Shown here piece by piece: positions 23,546 to 35,055 of a stretch of DNA of 64,000 nucleotides. This DNA is from Atherinomorus stipes (Eukaryota > Chordata > Actinopteri > Atheriniformes > Atherinidae). The position numbers and the translations under genes were made by a program. The notes below the pieces were generated by a model, which saw nothing but the letters and a program-made list of their open reading frames with translations, was not told the origin of the DNA and did no database searches. Positions within the stretch are counted from its first letter, which is position 1. Each line of letters starts with the position of its first letter. Where the stretch lies: NCBI GenBank assembly GCA_023101725.1, contig JALJCO010013699.1, forward strand, positions 310,001 through 374,000. The letters run 5' to 3'.

Positions 23546-25187
23546 ATTACATATCTAAAGTACCTAGATTAGTGCCTCTTTTGAAAGTTAAACCAATGCT
23601 TTAAGTCAGAATGACCCCAAACCATATTCCCAGTTAACAGTTTCAGTAACACCTTTCATTCACTTTGAATGGAGATACATCTTGTGTTGCCAAATTAAAT
23701 TCAGGGTCAGTTACTTTTCGAGTTGGTGTACCCTGGCCAACTTAAAAATGTCAAAACTTCCAAACCACCCCTTTATATCTCTTCTCTTGTCTGATGTGAA
23801 AAACTGCTGACAGTGTCCCAGCAGGCTGACACACACAAATGCCACACACACACACATTGCATGATTTAAAGTTTTCTCAGAGTTTGAGTGTCTTTTAAAC
23901 AAAAGATCATTTCAGGAGATTTTTCTTTGGAATCTATCAAAACTTTAATCCCTTTATTTTTGCAGCCAAATGAAACCAATCTTTTCACAATGAACTCAGT
24001 ATTTCTCATCCTTCAATCTGAAATGGACTTTTTCCCCTCAATGAAATGTTTTATTTAAACCCCAGCTGCTCCCGAGCTTCTCCAGAAAGATGGAGTCCTC
24101 TCCACACGGTTGCTTCACATGTTGTTGGGTGTATTGTCTCTGGAATTATTTCTATCTCAGCAATATGAGCTGGAAAACCAATCCATGTGTCTGGGAGCTG
24201 TTGGATTTCCCTGTCCTGTCTTTTACATCACCTTTGGTTTTGGGCGTCGTCTTTATTAAAACGAATGATCTTTTGATCTGCTCAGATTTTATTCCGCTTA
24301 CATCACAGCTCAGTTTTCCATTTACTGTATTTATTTACTGTCATTGACAGCTTGAACATTTCAGAGGGCATTATGCTTAAGTATGAAAGATGAGAGGAAC
24401 TTATATAAAATACCAAGAAACTATCATAGTGCTTTTAGAGTGACAGGCAGCGTTTGACTCTGTCACCCATCATGAATGGATTAAATATTTTATGAGTCAG
24501 ATGATGCAACTTCCTTATCTGCAGGTTTGAAGAAGTGATAACCATTGAAAGCTGGCGGGGTTTTAATTTTGACGTGCATGTGAAACCTGTTGCTGCACCA
24601 GGCAGAGGTTTTTATTCAGGTTTTTTTGTCATCATGCAAATGCTAAATTTCTATTATATCAGCCCAGTCTCCATCCTTCCTTCACAACACCAGACGTTTT
24701 CTCTGCAGGAGAACACATTTTCTCATTGAACATACTCCCCTTTCTCTTTCTCCTTTTTCTCTGCAAACTGTTTGATCAGTTTGATTTGTTCAAACAGAGG
24801 GCATCTGTCTGTTTTCTCAGACAGACTCTCCACTCCACAGGTGGCCAATCTCAATGTATTTGTCATCTATTTTCAGCATTATTCCTCTCAGGCACAGGAC
24901 TCATGAGTCCTTTTCTCCTTCTTGCCCACTGTGGCTAGTTCTTAACCTCCTCTCCTCCGGGGGCTTCCTCCAGGGAAAAAGCTTGCGGTGGAAGTCGTAG
25001 TTCTGCTAAGCATGACAGTGTCTGCTGTGGCTTTTGTGCCCTGCTTTAAGGGCAGGATGTCTCATGAGCACACAGTCCTGTGTCAGTACCAGAGCTCCCT
25101 TATTGAATGAGTGACTAATGGGCGTGGGAGCCCCACAGTGATGCTGCTATTGAGCAAATGTTCTACTATAGCAAACGCAGTGGATAA
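23546..25187. other. Non-coding stretch, no feature recognised
   Basis: A CA repeat of about 12 bases near 23844 is the only simple repeat. No gene or clear transposon end seen. Confidence 0.4.
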
Positions 25188-25194
25188 ATGGAGT

Positions 25195-25440
25195 TGAGCT
25201 CAGAAAACCAAGATAACATAATGAAAATGTTACTCCACGCTGGGAGCTTTGCTTTTTGGTCTATGGGGTTATTGTCATTGGGGAGCGCTCTTGTCAGGGT
25301 GGCTGAGGGGTCCTGCACTGCAACCCTATGGTTGTGGTGTGGGCCCCAGGCGGCCCAGATCTGGGGGGGGTCCCTCTGGGGAGCTTGGAGAAAATAAAAG
25401 CTCCCAGGGGGGGAGGATCCCCAAAATATTTTTTTCTCAC
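25195..25440 (-). repeat. Inverted copy of the GC-rich dispersed repeat
   Basis: The plus strand reads GCTGGGAGCTTTGCTTTTTG, then TCTATGGGGTTATTGTCATT, then GGTTGTGGTGTGGGCCCC and GAGGATCCCCAAAAT. This is the reverse complement, with scattered changes, of the core at 22355-22600. It leads directly into an A-rich tract and a long G run, so its outer end is unclear. Confidence 0.75.
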
Positions 25441-25479
25441 AAATTTAAGAAAAAGATAATAATAAAAAAATAAAAAAAA

Positions 25480-25521
<42 letters not shown>

Positions 25522-25864
25522 GGGGGATATTATATTATAATTTATAATTAAAAGAAGGTAAAAAAATAAAAAAAAAAGGTTTTGCTATAGAAAGAAAAAT
25601 AAAAAAAAATAAAATCAATAATAATAAAAAAGATCATCAACGATAATATAGAAGAAGGGAGGGGGGAAGATAATATTTTGGAGTGAATAACTATTGAAAA
25701 AAAAAAATAAAAATTAAGATGAAATAGTATTGGAAAGAAATAAAAAAGAATAAAAAAAAATCAATAAAAAAAAAAAAAAAAAAAAAAAATATAATTATAG
25801 GGAGGAGAAAATAGATAAAAAAAAACAAAATAATTTGTTAGTCGAATAAAGGAATGAAAATAAA
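25441..25864. repeat. G41 homopolymer and A-rich low-complexity tract
   Basis: An uninterrupted run of 41 G covers 25480-25520. It is followed by about 340 bases of almost pure A/T/G with runs such as A24-25 near 25766. C is nearly absent, so the tract is strongly purine-skewed on this strand. Composition changes abruptly back to normal at about 25870. The length of the G run should be treated as approximate. Confidence 0.8.
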
Positions 25865-28034
25865 AAATACCAATGTAAGGAAATGTCTTTGTTCAAACGG
25901 AGGACTAACCCCTTTTCTTAACCAAGTGACAACAATAGTTATGATTATCAAAGTCATCATTCCACAGTCACATTCATCATCAGTAGTAAACACTAGGCAA
26001 TGCAGTCACTATAATAAAGCAACAGCAATAATAATACTCGGCATAGACATCAATATCCCTCCAAACACTAACACATGCCTGCAATGAAGCCACACAGCAT
26101 CAACTATACCAGCAGATAAACACTATCTATACTAATAATGATATCAGTAACAGTTTGGCATTTCAAAATGCTAGTATGCTAAAGTAAAATATTAAAATGC
26201 TAAAATGTTATATAATATGATGCACTTTACTTCAGTTAAGCAAATGAGCCAAACAGAAGGAACAAGCCACTAAATTATTCTGAATTAAATTACAAAAAAA
26301 ACAATCATCTACTGTCCTCTTTACCTCTGAGAAATGGGCACAAAAGTCTGTCTTTTTATGACAGCAGAGCCTCAGTGGAAAATAGCAACAACTGGTACAG
26401 CTGCCCTCATCACACTGACTGTATATAAAGTCAATACTTAACACACACAGAGCCGCCTCTGTCTCTTCCTTCTCTCAGGAGACTCCACGCTGACAGATTT
26501 GGTGGCCTCAGAGTTTCACGAGCACACAAATCTGATCATTCCCCTTTCTGGCTTTTGAGCTTATCGGCAAACACGCACAAGCCAGATAGCTGCAAACTTA
26601 GCTGTCATGTTTATGCATCTTTGCCTGGATGGAATATGTTGGCATGCTTGTTTGCCAAGCTTGCAAAGATGATTTTATTGTGGCCCCATCCACACTATGC
26701 CCGCTTTTCTGCCTCAGAATGAGCCTTCTCTTTCAGAAGACGTGATTTTATGAGTGTTGGAACCTCGGGTTACATCGCTGTCTCTTCTCAGGTGGATTTA
26801 ATCCACCTCTTGTCGCATCCCAGTTGGCATCATTTGGGTATATATGAGCAACAAAGATGCTGCTATGCCTAATAGAAGAACCAGACCTTAGATTTTGGCT
26901 GGTTTATTGTTATTTTTTTATGTAATTATGATATAAAGAAAATATCAAATTTCATTTGGCTATATTTGAAAATGCACCTTAAATGTTGAGCTTACTGCTA
27001 AACCATTGAAACTTTGTCTGCTGTGTTTCTTTAATCCATAATTTTACTATAAAACAGCAAAAAAATGTAAAGATTAGTTGACCAAAAAACCTGCCCTTTA
27101 ACATTTTTTGTGGGATACATTAAAAACCTGCCATTGAACTATTAGAAAAGAAGAGTTTCTCACCCTTCCTGCTAATTTAGGTGGAAAAAAAAAACAGAAA
27201 ACTATTAATTAAATCTTCTAAAAACAAATCCATTGATCAGTGGATGAAATACTATGGATCTGTTTGACACCACAGCCTGTAAAGAAGTGTTGGCCAGCAG
27301 ATCTCACACTGCATTATGCATGCATTTATGCAAGTATGATGCATACGAAAGCATCATCAAGTCTTCCAAAAAGCTCTAATGGATTTAAGACAAGTTTCTA
27401 TGTTCAAGATATTTCACCATCACTTCATTTGAATAATTTAAAAATCACCAGAATGAGCCTTCACCAGAAGTGAAATCACCAGAAGCTACAGTTATGGCTA
27501 CTTTACAAAGCAGAGTCACATCACATAGCAGCCCTAAAAGCTTTAATTGTTGCCTTTGTACTCAATCTAAGTTATTCAGATGAGCTTTTAATAGGAGCTC
27601 TTGGGTGTATAATCTGAATAAAGCCTCTCTGCTTGGCTCTCTGAACAAAGTGGCTTATTGCTCAGAGAAATTGAACAGTAGGGGAAATGGCCTCATGAAT
27701 GAATTAGTCGTCTGCAACAGATTAGTGCTGCAGTAAAATAGCAGGTTTCTCATGTCGACTTGGGCAACCGTGGAAAAGCCTGCTGTCACCTTTAACTCCT
27801 CTGTTGCATATCAACTTTTACTGCTGTTTTGCATAAAAATAATTCAAGTGTAGCACTGCAGATTGTGGTCATATCAATGTTACCCATTAATACTAAACTG
27901 ACACAAAACTTTCTTGACACTGTTAAGTTTTTTTTACCACTTTGAAAGATCCTGTTTTAAGAATTAACCTGTCATTGGTTTGCAGCGGTGATAGCAGCAG
28001 ATTCTTTTATTAGTATTCATTTGAAAAAACTGTA
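25865..28034. other. Non-coding stretch, no feature recognised
   Basis: Ordinary AT-rich sequence. A frame of roughly 270 bases follows a pyrimidine-rich AG near 26478, but it has no downstream donor and no protein-like content I recognise. Confidence 0.4.
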
Positions 28035-28780
28035 CATAATATTAGGGATGCATGATATTGGAATTTTAGCTGATATCCAATATGCCAATATTTTAAAACT
28101 CATATGACCGATATAACCGATATCAGTACCGATATTAAAGCTGAAAAAATAAGCAGTCATTGCAAATAGTTTTGTTCTCTGTTTCTGACGATTTAAAAAA
28201 TAGGGCTGGGAAAAAAATGTCGATACACTGAAATATTGTTATATTTTTATATGCCGATATCAAATCAGTATTTAAAAATGCGGTATCAATGTATTTTACT
28301 TACAAAATCGAGTGAGATTTTGGGAATTCTTGCGTGATTTTGTGAGTAAAATAGATCGATACCGCGTTTTTGTATGTCAATATACCAGCATCTGGAAATA
28401 TTGCAAAAGTTTTGTGGATTCTTGCGAGATTTGGTATCAGAATAATGAAATATCATCAGATTTCATTAGTAAAACAGATCAATACCGCGTTTTTAAATGT
28501 CAATATAATATCAGCATATGAAGATATTGCGATATTTCAGTGTATCAATACCCCCCCCCCCTAGTCTTTAGAAGTTTCAAAGTCTGTAAAAAAATAAGTT
28601 TTTGGAAGAAGTCTTTTTGTTCGTTTGTTTCTTTTAGACTTTAGAAACAGCGGTGTGATCTGTTAAATATCGGTTAAATGTCGGAGGGGGGTGATGTCCG
28701 ATGTTTGATACTCAGTTTTAAGGCCGATATAGGCTGATACCGATAGGGGGCCAATTATACCCTGCATCCCTACATAATAA
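28035..28780. mobile_element. hAT-like non-autonomous element
   Basis: The element 28043-28772 begins TAGGGATGCATGATATTGG and ends, inverted, TAGGGATGCAGGGTATA. It is flanked by CATAATAT (28035-28042) and CATAATAA (28773-28780), an 8-base target duplication with one mismatch, as expected for hAT elements. Repeated CCGATAT motifs fill both subterminal regions. A second element lies inside at 28201-28563. No transposase remains. Confidence 0.8.
28201..28563. mobile_element. Nested MITE with internal tandem duplication
   Basis: Terminal inverted repeats TAGGGCTGGG...GATACACTGAAATAT on the left match the right end read inverted (TAGGGG...GATACACTGAAATAT). The right end includes a C11 run at 28551-28561. 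Internally, GTAAAATAGATCGATACCGC near 28346 and GTAAAACAGATCAATACCGC near 28470 are direct repeats about 125 bases apart. No clean target duplication was found. Confidence 0.65.
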
Positions 28781-29522
28781 TGCTAGATTTCACACAAAAG
28801 CACATATTAAGGACCTCAAGAACACTTTACAACAAATAAAACAATAAAGAATAGAATTAACATACAACATAAAGAAAAACAATAGAAATGGATGAATGGT
28901 AGAGTGTTTTTCTGTTTAGTGGTGACAGTGAATATGCAGTATTGAACAGCTCTGCTCCCCCCTGTGCTGAGGCTAGTAGGGGCACAGTTAGGTGTATGGA
29001 AGAGGGGGATCTGAGGGAATGGGATTGGGTGGTGATGTGAAGGGGGTCAGACAGATATGGAAGGCAAGGTTTTCCTAGATTTTCTTTCTGTGTTGTTACA
29101 AGTGATGGAATAAAACACTAGTCCCTAGTTGGGACATGATTTCAGCTTACTTATTGGCGACACAAAAAGAACCTTAGGTCAGACAGGACGAGGTCATTTT
29201 AAGGGCCAAACATACAGTACATATTCCTGGTGTAGCATCCCAAAAAATAATAGTATAGTACAGCAAAAGTCATTCATCACAAGGCAATTGGTGTACTGAT
29301 AGCCCAGGACTAAAAGGCTCTACTGTCAGACAGCCATTTTTTTTTTTTTTTTTTTTTTTTAGCCAGTCAAATGCTCAAAATAAACAAATTTGCATATTAT
29401 TTAGTCGATAAAACTATCCTGGTTGATGCTCCATAGCCACAGTTACACTATTGGGTCAATGCAGGCTAGAGCACCTTCAAGTTAGCACATGCTTGCAGCT
29501 CAGGACCTGAAGCTCCAAGCAA

Positions 29523-29620
<98 letters not shown>

Positions 29621-31217
29621 TGTTGCATTTAAATAGTAGAACCTTCAGCCCTGGATTATTTCCACAAAATCTATTTACAACATACTCTACCATTGTAAAT
29701 TTTAGTCAACCTGTGTATTTAATATAAAACCTGAATCTGCTTTAACTAGAACTAATTAGATATCACTCAGTCCAGTTCACACTTATTTCCTAAGAAGTCA
29801 AAACTTTGGTGGAAAATAGATCAACCACTACTTATTGCAGGTTAGACTTTCAATAAAGGTAATTGAACACTTGGGAATATCTTCCTATGAAAACACTTAT
29901 TAGTAGTTTTAGGTATGTTTAAAAAACAGGCAGCCCTTAGCCATTTGTCATTGCCTGTGACTATTGAACAAAACTATCAATTCCAAAGATCTGTGCAGGA
30001 GATTGGCATCAGTTTTTGTTTTTGTTGTTGCAGTTTGAATTAAGCCATCCACCTTTCTACTTTACAAGTTGTTTTAAAGGGTCTAGTTGTTTTTGTTTTT
30101 TTCAAGTGTCAACTTCCTTCAAGTTCAGTAGCTAGAAGCATGGAAGAAGCCTGCTTGGAGCTCTTGGCACAACACTTTATGCTCCTCTTAGGAAGAGAAA
30201 TGTCATGAGCACGAATAGTGGCACTCATTCCCCCTCTTTGTTCCTTCACTCCAACTTTTCCAAAGCTCTGAGGTCCATGTTGTGATGAATAATCAATTGG
30301 AGGAAACTAGTATTATATTCAGAGTCTAAATGTGTAAAGCAGTGTGCTTCCACATGCCTGGCTCGGTTGTGTTGGTTCCTGGCTTGTGCCTGTTTGACAA
30401 ATCCCATTTCCTGGATGCTGTGCCTGATCAGGACTCACCATCTTCCATTATCAAGAAGACATAAAACAAACAAAACCCACCAACTGCTTTTTATCTCCTC
30501 TGGTTGGGAAGAAGATGAGAAGATAGAACAGGGAGGGGGAGAGTAATGGAGGAAACGGGGTGGGGGTGGGGGGGTGGTAATTGAGGCAGCTTGTAGCCCA
30601 GCAATCTGGAAACACTAGACGGTTGCTTTCATGTTTCTTTTCTGCTGCTTTTCCTTCTTTTCACCTTTTTGCCTAATCTAACCTCCCATCATTACAAAAT
30701 CAGTTCCTTCCTCAAGGTATGTTCATCACGTCCTTCATGGTAGCAGCTATGCAGGTCATATAGAAGCTCATCCCTTGGAAATCATCTCCTCCAAATGATC
30801 ACCTTTGAGGGGCATACAGATAACAAAGTCTGACCTTTTTTCAGAGACTACAGGTCTCTTTGTTCCCTCCTTTCTATCCGTGGCAGCTCCCCTGGGACAA
30901 TAACAGTAGAAAACACATTATCCTAATAGCTCCCCCTGCATCTCTGTCTTGCTTTTGCTCTTTTTCTTAAACATACCATTAAACAAATGACCTTTTATTC
31001 CTCCAAAGTAAAGTGTAGCTAATGCTTTTCATGATGCCTTTTGAGTTGTCACAGAGGTTTAATGTATTGGAGGAATTGGGAGCTGAGGATGGAGAGATGC
31101 AGTGGGTAGGGTCTGCGTTTAGAGTGGTAGAGTTGCTGTCCAGTTGAGATTTTAGGAAAACGACTACCATCTCTGATAAACACGAAGATAAATCTCCAAA
31201 CATAAGATCAGTGCATG
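28781..31217. other. Non-coding stretch with simple repeats
   Basis: Contains T runs near 29340-29360, the AT microsatellite listed separately, and a G-rich GGGTGGGGG tract near 30560. No gene or transposon ends recognised. Confidence 0.45.
29531..29618. repeat. (AT)n microsatellite, about 88 bases
   Basis: Near-perfect AT dinucleotide array with one G substitution near 29573, preceded by an A run. It produces an artificial Tyr-Ile repeat frame. Confidence 0.95.
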
Positions 31218-32199
31218 CAGAGGTATGCAAACGTTTGGGCACCCATCTGAGATCCCATGCTAGTTTGCTCTCAGAACCGTCATCCACTGCTCAAAACCCA
31301 ACAAGGAATTCATGCAGAAGCAGAAGTAGCTTTGGAAGTGGCCATCCCAGTACCCACACCTGAACATCATTGAGAATGTATGAATTGATTTTAAGCAGGT
31401 TTTTTCTGCATGGAAGCCAAGAAACCTGACTGAACTGGAGGTGTGTTGTTTGGGGATGGGTAATAATAACGATTAATCGATGCATTGCAGTGCTTCTCTG
31501 TGCAATTCAATATTGAATCAACACAACCTCTGAATTGTTTTAACTCCTGTCAAATGGAGGGAACTGTGCATGTTATTTATGTTGTATGGACGAAGGCCAC
31601 CTTAGACCATCCGACACCAAAATGGCAACTATTTTCAATTTTCAAAGGTTTTATTACCCAAAAATTTAAGATGGCATACTATGTGCCTTCACATGGGCAT
31701 GATAATCTATATGTAAAGCTCTATAACAGAGTTTCTTTGATACGTTCTTACTGAATTGATATCAAAGCATTTAAACCAGTATTCAATTGAATCGATATTG
31801 GATCGAATTGCAACCCAAATAATCGAAATTGAGTTGAATCATGATGTTCTTAACAATACCCAGCCCGAGTGTTGTTATGTAGGAACAGACCAAAATATCA
31901 CCTGCCAGACTTCAGGGATGTGTCTGTGGCTATAGGAGGCGTCTACGGGCTGTTATTGCAGTGAAAGGAGGCAGGCTCTACTAAAATATTAATGGAATTA
32001 TTTCTTTGGGGTGCCCAAATTTATGCACATACCTATTTTTGTTTAAAAGCACATAAAAATATTTCAACTGGACCAATGAAAATTATTTAATTCCTGAAAT
32101 GTTTCTGTTTCCATATTGAAATGAAGTTGCTGCTTCAAAAGCTCAGGAAGTGATGCAGTGATTTACCTGAGGGGGTGCCCAAACTTTTGCATTTTCCTG
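31218..32199 (+). mobile_element. Tc1/mariner-like remnant split by a hAT-like MITE
   Basis: The left end CAGAGGTATGCAAACGTTTG and inverted right end CAGGAAAATGCAAAAGTTTG both run into GGCACCC. The right end is followed by TA (32200-32201), while the left flank is TG. At 31342-31385 the plus frame reads WPSQYPHLNIIENV, the conserved block around the last catalytic acidic residue of Tc1-type transposases. The rest of the gene is deleted or decayed. An internal copy of the terminal motif (GGGTGCCCAAATTTATGCA) lies near 32010. A hAT-like element interrupts the element at 31451-31868. Confidence 0.8.
31443..31876. mobile_element. hAT-like MITE with perfect 8-bp target duplication
   Basis: The element 31451-31868 (418 bases) begins TGGGGATGGGTA and ends, inverted, TCGGGCTGGGTA. 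It is flanked on both sides by GTGTTGTT (31443-31450, 31869-31876). It is rich in ATCGATT-type motifs and has no coding capacity. It is inserted just after the transposase block of the Tc1/mariner remnant, so it is the younger of the two. Confidence 0.88.
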
Positions 32200-32201
32200 T
32201 A

Positions 32202-34380
32202 GATGTAAAAATTCAGCCATGTGAGTCAGCCAGTAGGGGATGATGACCCACCAAACTGTGACCCTGAGTTCAGCAAGCATTTAACATGCTACCTCAGAGG
32301 AAACAAACTTGGTTTTATTGCTTTTATTATGTGGTTGCACGAGATGAAACAGCCATGATTTGGTGCAAGCTGTAACCGTGCAAACAGCTGATATTTTTTA
32401 CTTTAAAACAGCAAATCTTGCAGACACATGGAGACCAACGAGCAGATGGGTCCCGAATCAAAAATCACGCAATGCAAATATGCTCTCCATGCTCAAGCTG
32501 GTGTACAGAGCTGGAAAAATGTCAAGCAGGGGACATACAAATTTCTACTGCAGATTAAATAATCTAGTGAAACTTTAATCAGCATATGAACATGCTTCAG
32601 GAAGAAATCAAGCCCTGCTTTGCAAGTGTTGACACATGTTTATAAAAAAAAAAAAAAGATTTTAGTGATATTTCAAGCCTTGAGGATGTACTATTTATTG
32701 GCTCCAATGATGAACTCACTCAACTTCAAACTATTTTATTTTCAATGAAATATTTCCAGGAAAACGCATAAGCTATGATATAATTTGGAGTGTCAGGATG
32801 AACTCTAGCAGATGGGTGATGGGATGTTTCCAGGAAGAAGGAAAAACGAAGAGAAAAAAGTAGAGGAATTGCTGTTCCAGTAATTATTAATTGATAGACA
32901 AGTCATTATTGGTCTTAAAGAGGAAGTGTATATACTTTAATGGGATCTGTTATCCATCACACTGCTCCTTTAAAAACAATAGGGGCAGACGCTTGTTTTT
33001 TTGCTCACAAGATGTTGCTGTAATTTAATGCTACCACAGTTATTGCCACTAAAACCAACATGTTTGGTTTAGCCTTATGTTCAGGGTGAAATATTTGCAT
33101 GATTGCATTAAATTAGGTTGAAATTTTCAATTCAATGTCCATTTTAGGAAATATAACATATTCTGTGTGGTTTTCTTTCCCCCTGTTCATTCCATTGCAG
33201 TGTTTGTGCTGGTTTTGGACAACTGAATTTGTGTATCTGGGCCGCTTTGCACCCAGCTTACAATGATTGCGGTCGCCAACTTGTCCAGTAGTGTCATGTC
33301 AGTGGCGTCGTGTTTGGATTACATCATCCTGAATGCCTCACGAGGCCATTCTTTCTAGTTGCAAACACATGCACTTAAAACTGCGGGAGGGATACCAAGA
33401 TAACACAATGTGTGTGAGCGCACACAGTGACGCAAAAAAAGCCATTAGAGAAGAAATGCACTGATGTGATGCTCAGTCGTGTCCAGGTATGCTTGTGTGT
33501 GTTTGGATGTTGTTCTCTCCTAGAGGCTGAATAAGAAAAGACTGATAATGGCCTTGGATCCTTGGAGCCACAAACCCTCAAGTAGATGTCAGATTCTTCC
33601 ACGTTTCCCAGATTCAGGGTCACCGAGAACGTCATTATCTTTTTGTGTTTGTGCTCAGGACATGTGCACGTGTTCTCACTTTGTGTGTCGGCGTGTGTTG
33701 ATTTGGCCGGCTTTTGTTCTCATATACGAGCTGCGTGTAGCTGCTCTGTTCACTCTAAGTTGTTGCGACTTGGGTTACTGTCTAAGTGACAGACAGGTCA
33801 CTGCGGCCCTCACAGGGATAAGCCGTCACATCAATAATAAAACAAGCTGTCAAACTTAATTGTTCGGTGTGTGAGAGCTTCTCACTCGCTGGAATTCTTG
33901 ACACTAGTGATGCCATCAAGGTGGTGAAGGTGAAGTGCAGGATATTGTCTCTGTAGTGGTGAGGTCTTGATTTATTGTTTGGGATCTTGAGAAAAATTCT
34001 CAGTGACATGCTTTGATAGCTTTGAGCAGGTATGTTCAATAAAATGACATTGAGTGAGCAAGAAGAGGTCGTATTCTTGTGTAAAAGTGACAGTGGAGAA
34101 AACCAGTCTGACAGGATGGCTTTGGGAATTCACCACAATAAACTTGAAAAATATATATATATATTGTCATGAGGTATCTTTGTAACCAATCTGAGGACAG
34201 GAGTCTAGCTAAGCCCGTCTCTTTCCATTGGTTGCTGCTCAGATATTTTGACATTGTTTACTGCTGCTGCTCTAAAATAACACAGGATAATGACAGTGCT
34301 CATGTCTAATACACCCCCTTTCAAACCAGAGCCATATAAAGCGTCATAGTGCAGGGAGGCAGTATACACCAGCCCTTCTT
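32202..34380. other. Non-coding stretch, no feature recognised
   Basis: An A14 run near 32644-32656 and a short AT tract near 34150 are the only simple repeats. No credible exons or transposon ends. Confidence 0.4.
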
Positions 34381-34385
34381 AATCA

Positions 34386-35055
34386 GCAGACGCCAGAGTT
34401 GGAAAATCTGAACTTTGCCGTCTTGACGCGGGGCGTCAACCAATCAGAGCAACTCAATGTCATGACACAGACACACATTTTATGACAGGAGGGGAAACAC
34501 CCAGAAGAACCAGGGGAATCTCCTCTCTCTCTGAAGACAGAGGAGGATAAACTGTGATCTGTGTCTGGTACCGGTGTCTGAACAGCGGTTTGATGACCTG
34601 CTGTGCCGATGGGATGAACTGGGCTTATAATGCTGCCCCGCATCAGGACAGCAGGTTGTTAAACTGGGCCAGAACAGACAGAAAGCGCCCCTCGCCCAGC
34701 GCGCAGCTCCTGGAGTAAAGGGTGAAACTCATCACACTCAGAACACCTGGAATCATCTGGTGAACCCTGACAGAGCAGAGATGCCACGACATTCCCTAGC
34801 TTTATTCATTTATCACATAAAGCCGAGCCGCTCTCCCCACTGCATCTGCCATGGTGCAGACAGACCGGTGACAGGAGAAAGAAAAAGGAGGGGCTCCTCC
34901 CGAGGCGCTTCGAGCGCACCTTAGTTGGGCCGCGCGTCAGGGGTGTCAAGATACTGGAAATCAAGCTTCTGACTTTTTAGTGACCAAGCCTCCAACTTTG
35001 GGCGTCAGGCGCGATTTTGACACCCAAATCGCGCTTGGTGTGTACGCAGCCTTAG
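34386..35055. mobile_element. Degenerate Harbinger-like DNA transposon, copy 2
   Basis: The left 400 bases align by eye with 1210-1620. The right end carries GCGCGATTTTGACACCCAAA then TCGCGCTTGGTGTGTACGCA, a CG-rich palindromic terminus typical of PIF/Harbinger-like elements in fish. The 34830-34940 part is GC-rich. No transposase frame survives. Class assignment is by terminal style only. Confidence 0.55.

Noticed and set aside
26478..26750. Roughly 270-base open frame after a pyrimidine-rich AG
   Set aside because: No donor site at a sensible place and no protein-like pattern.
29466..29693. Tyr-Ile repeat protein frame
   Set aside because: Direct translation of the AT microsatellite.
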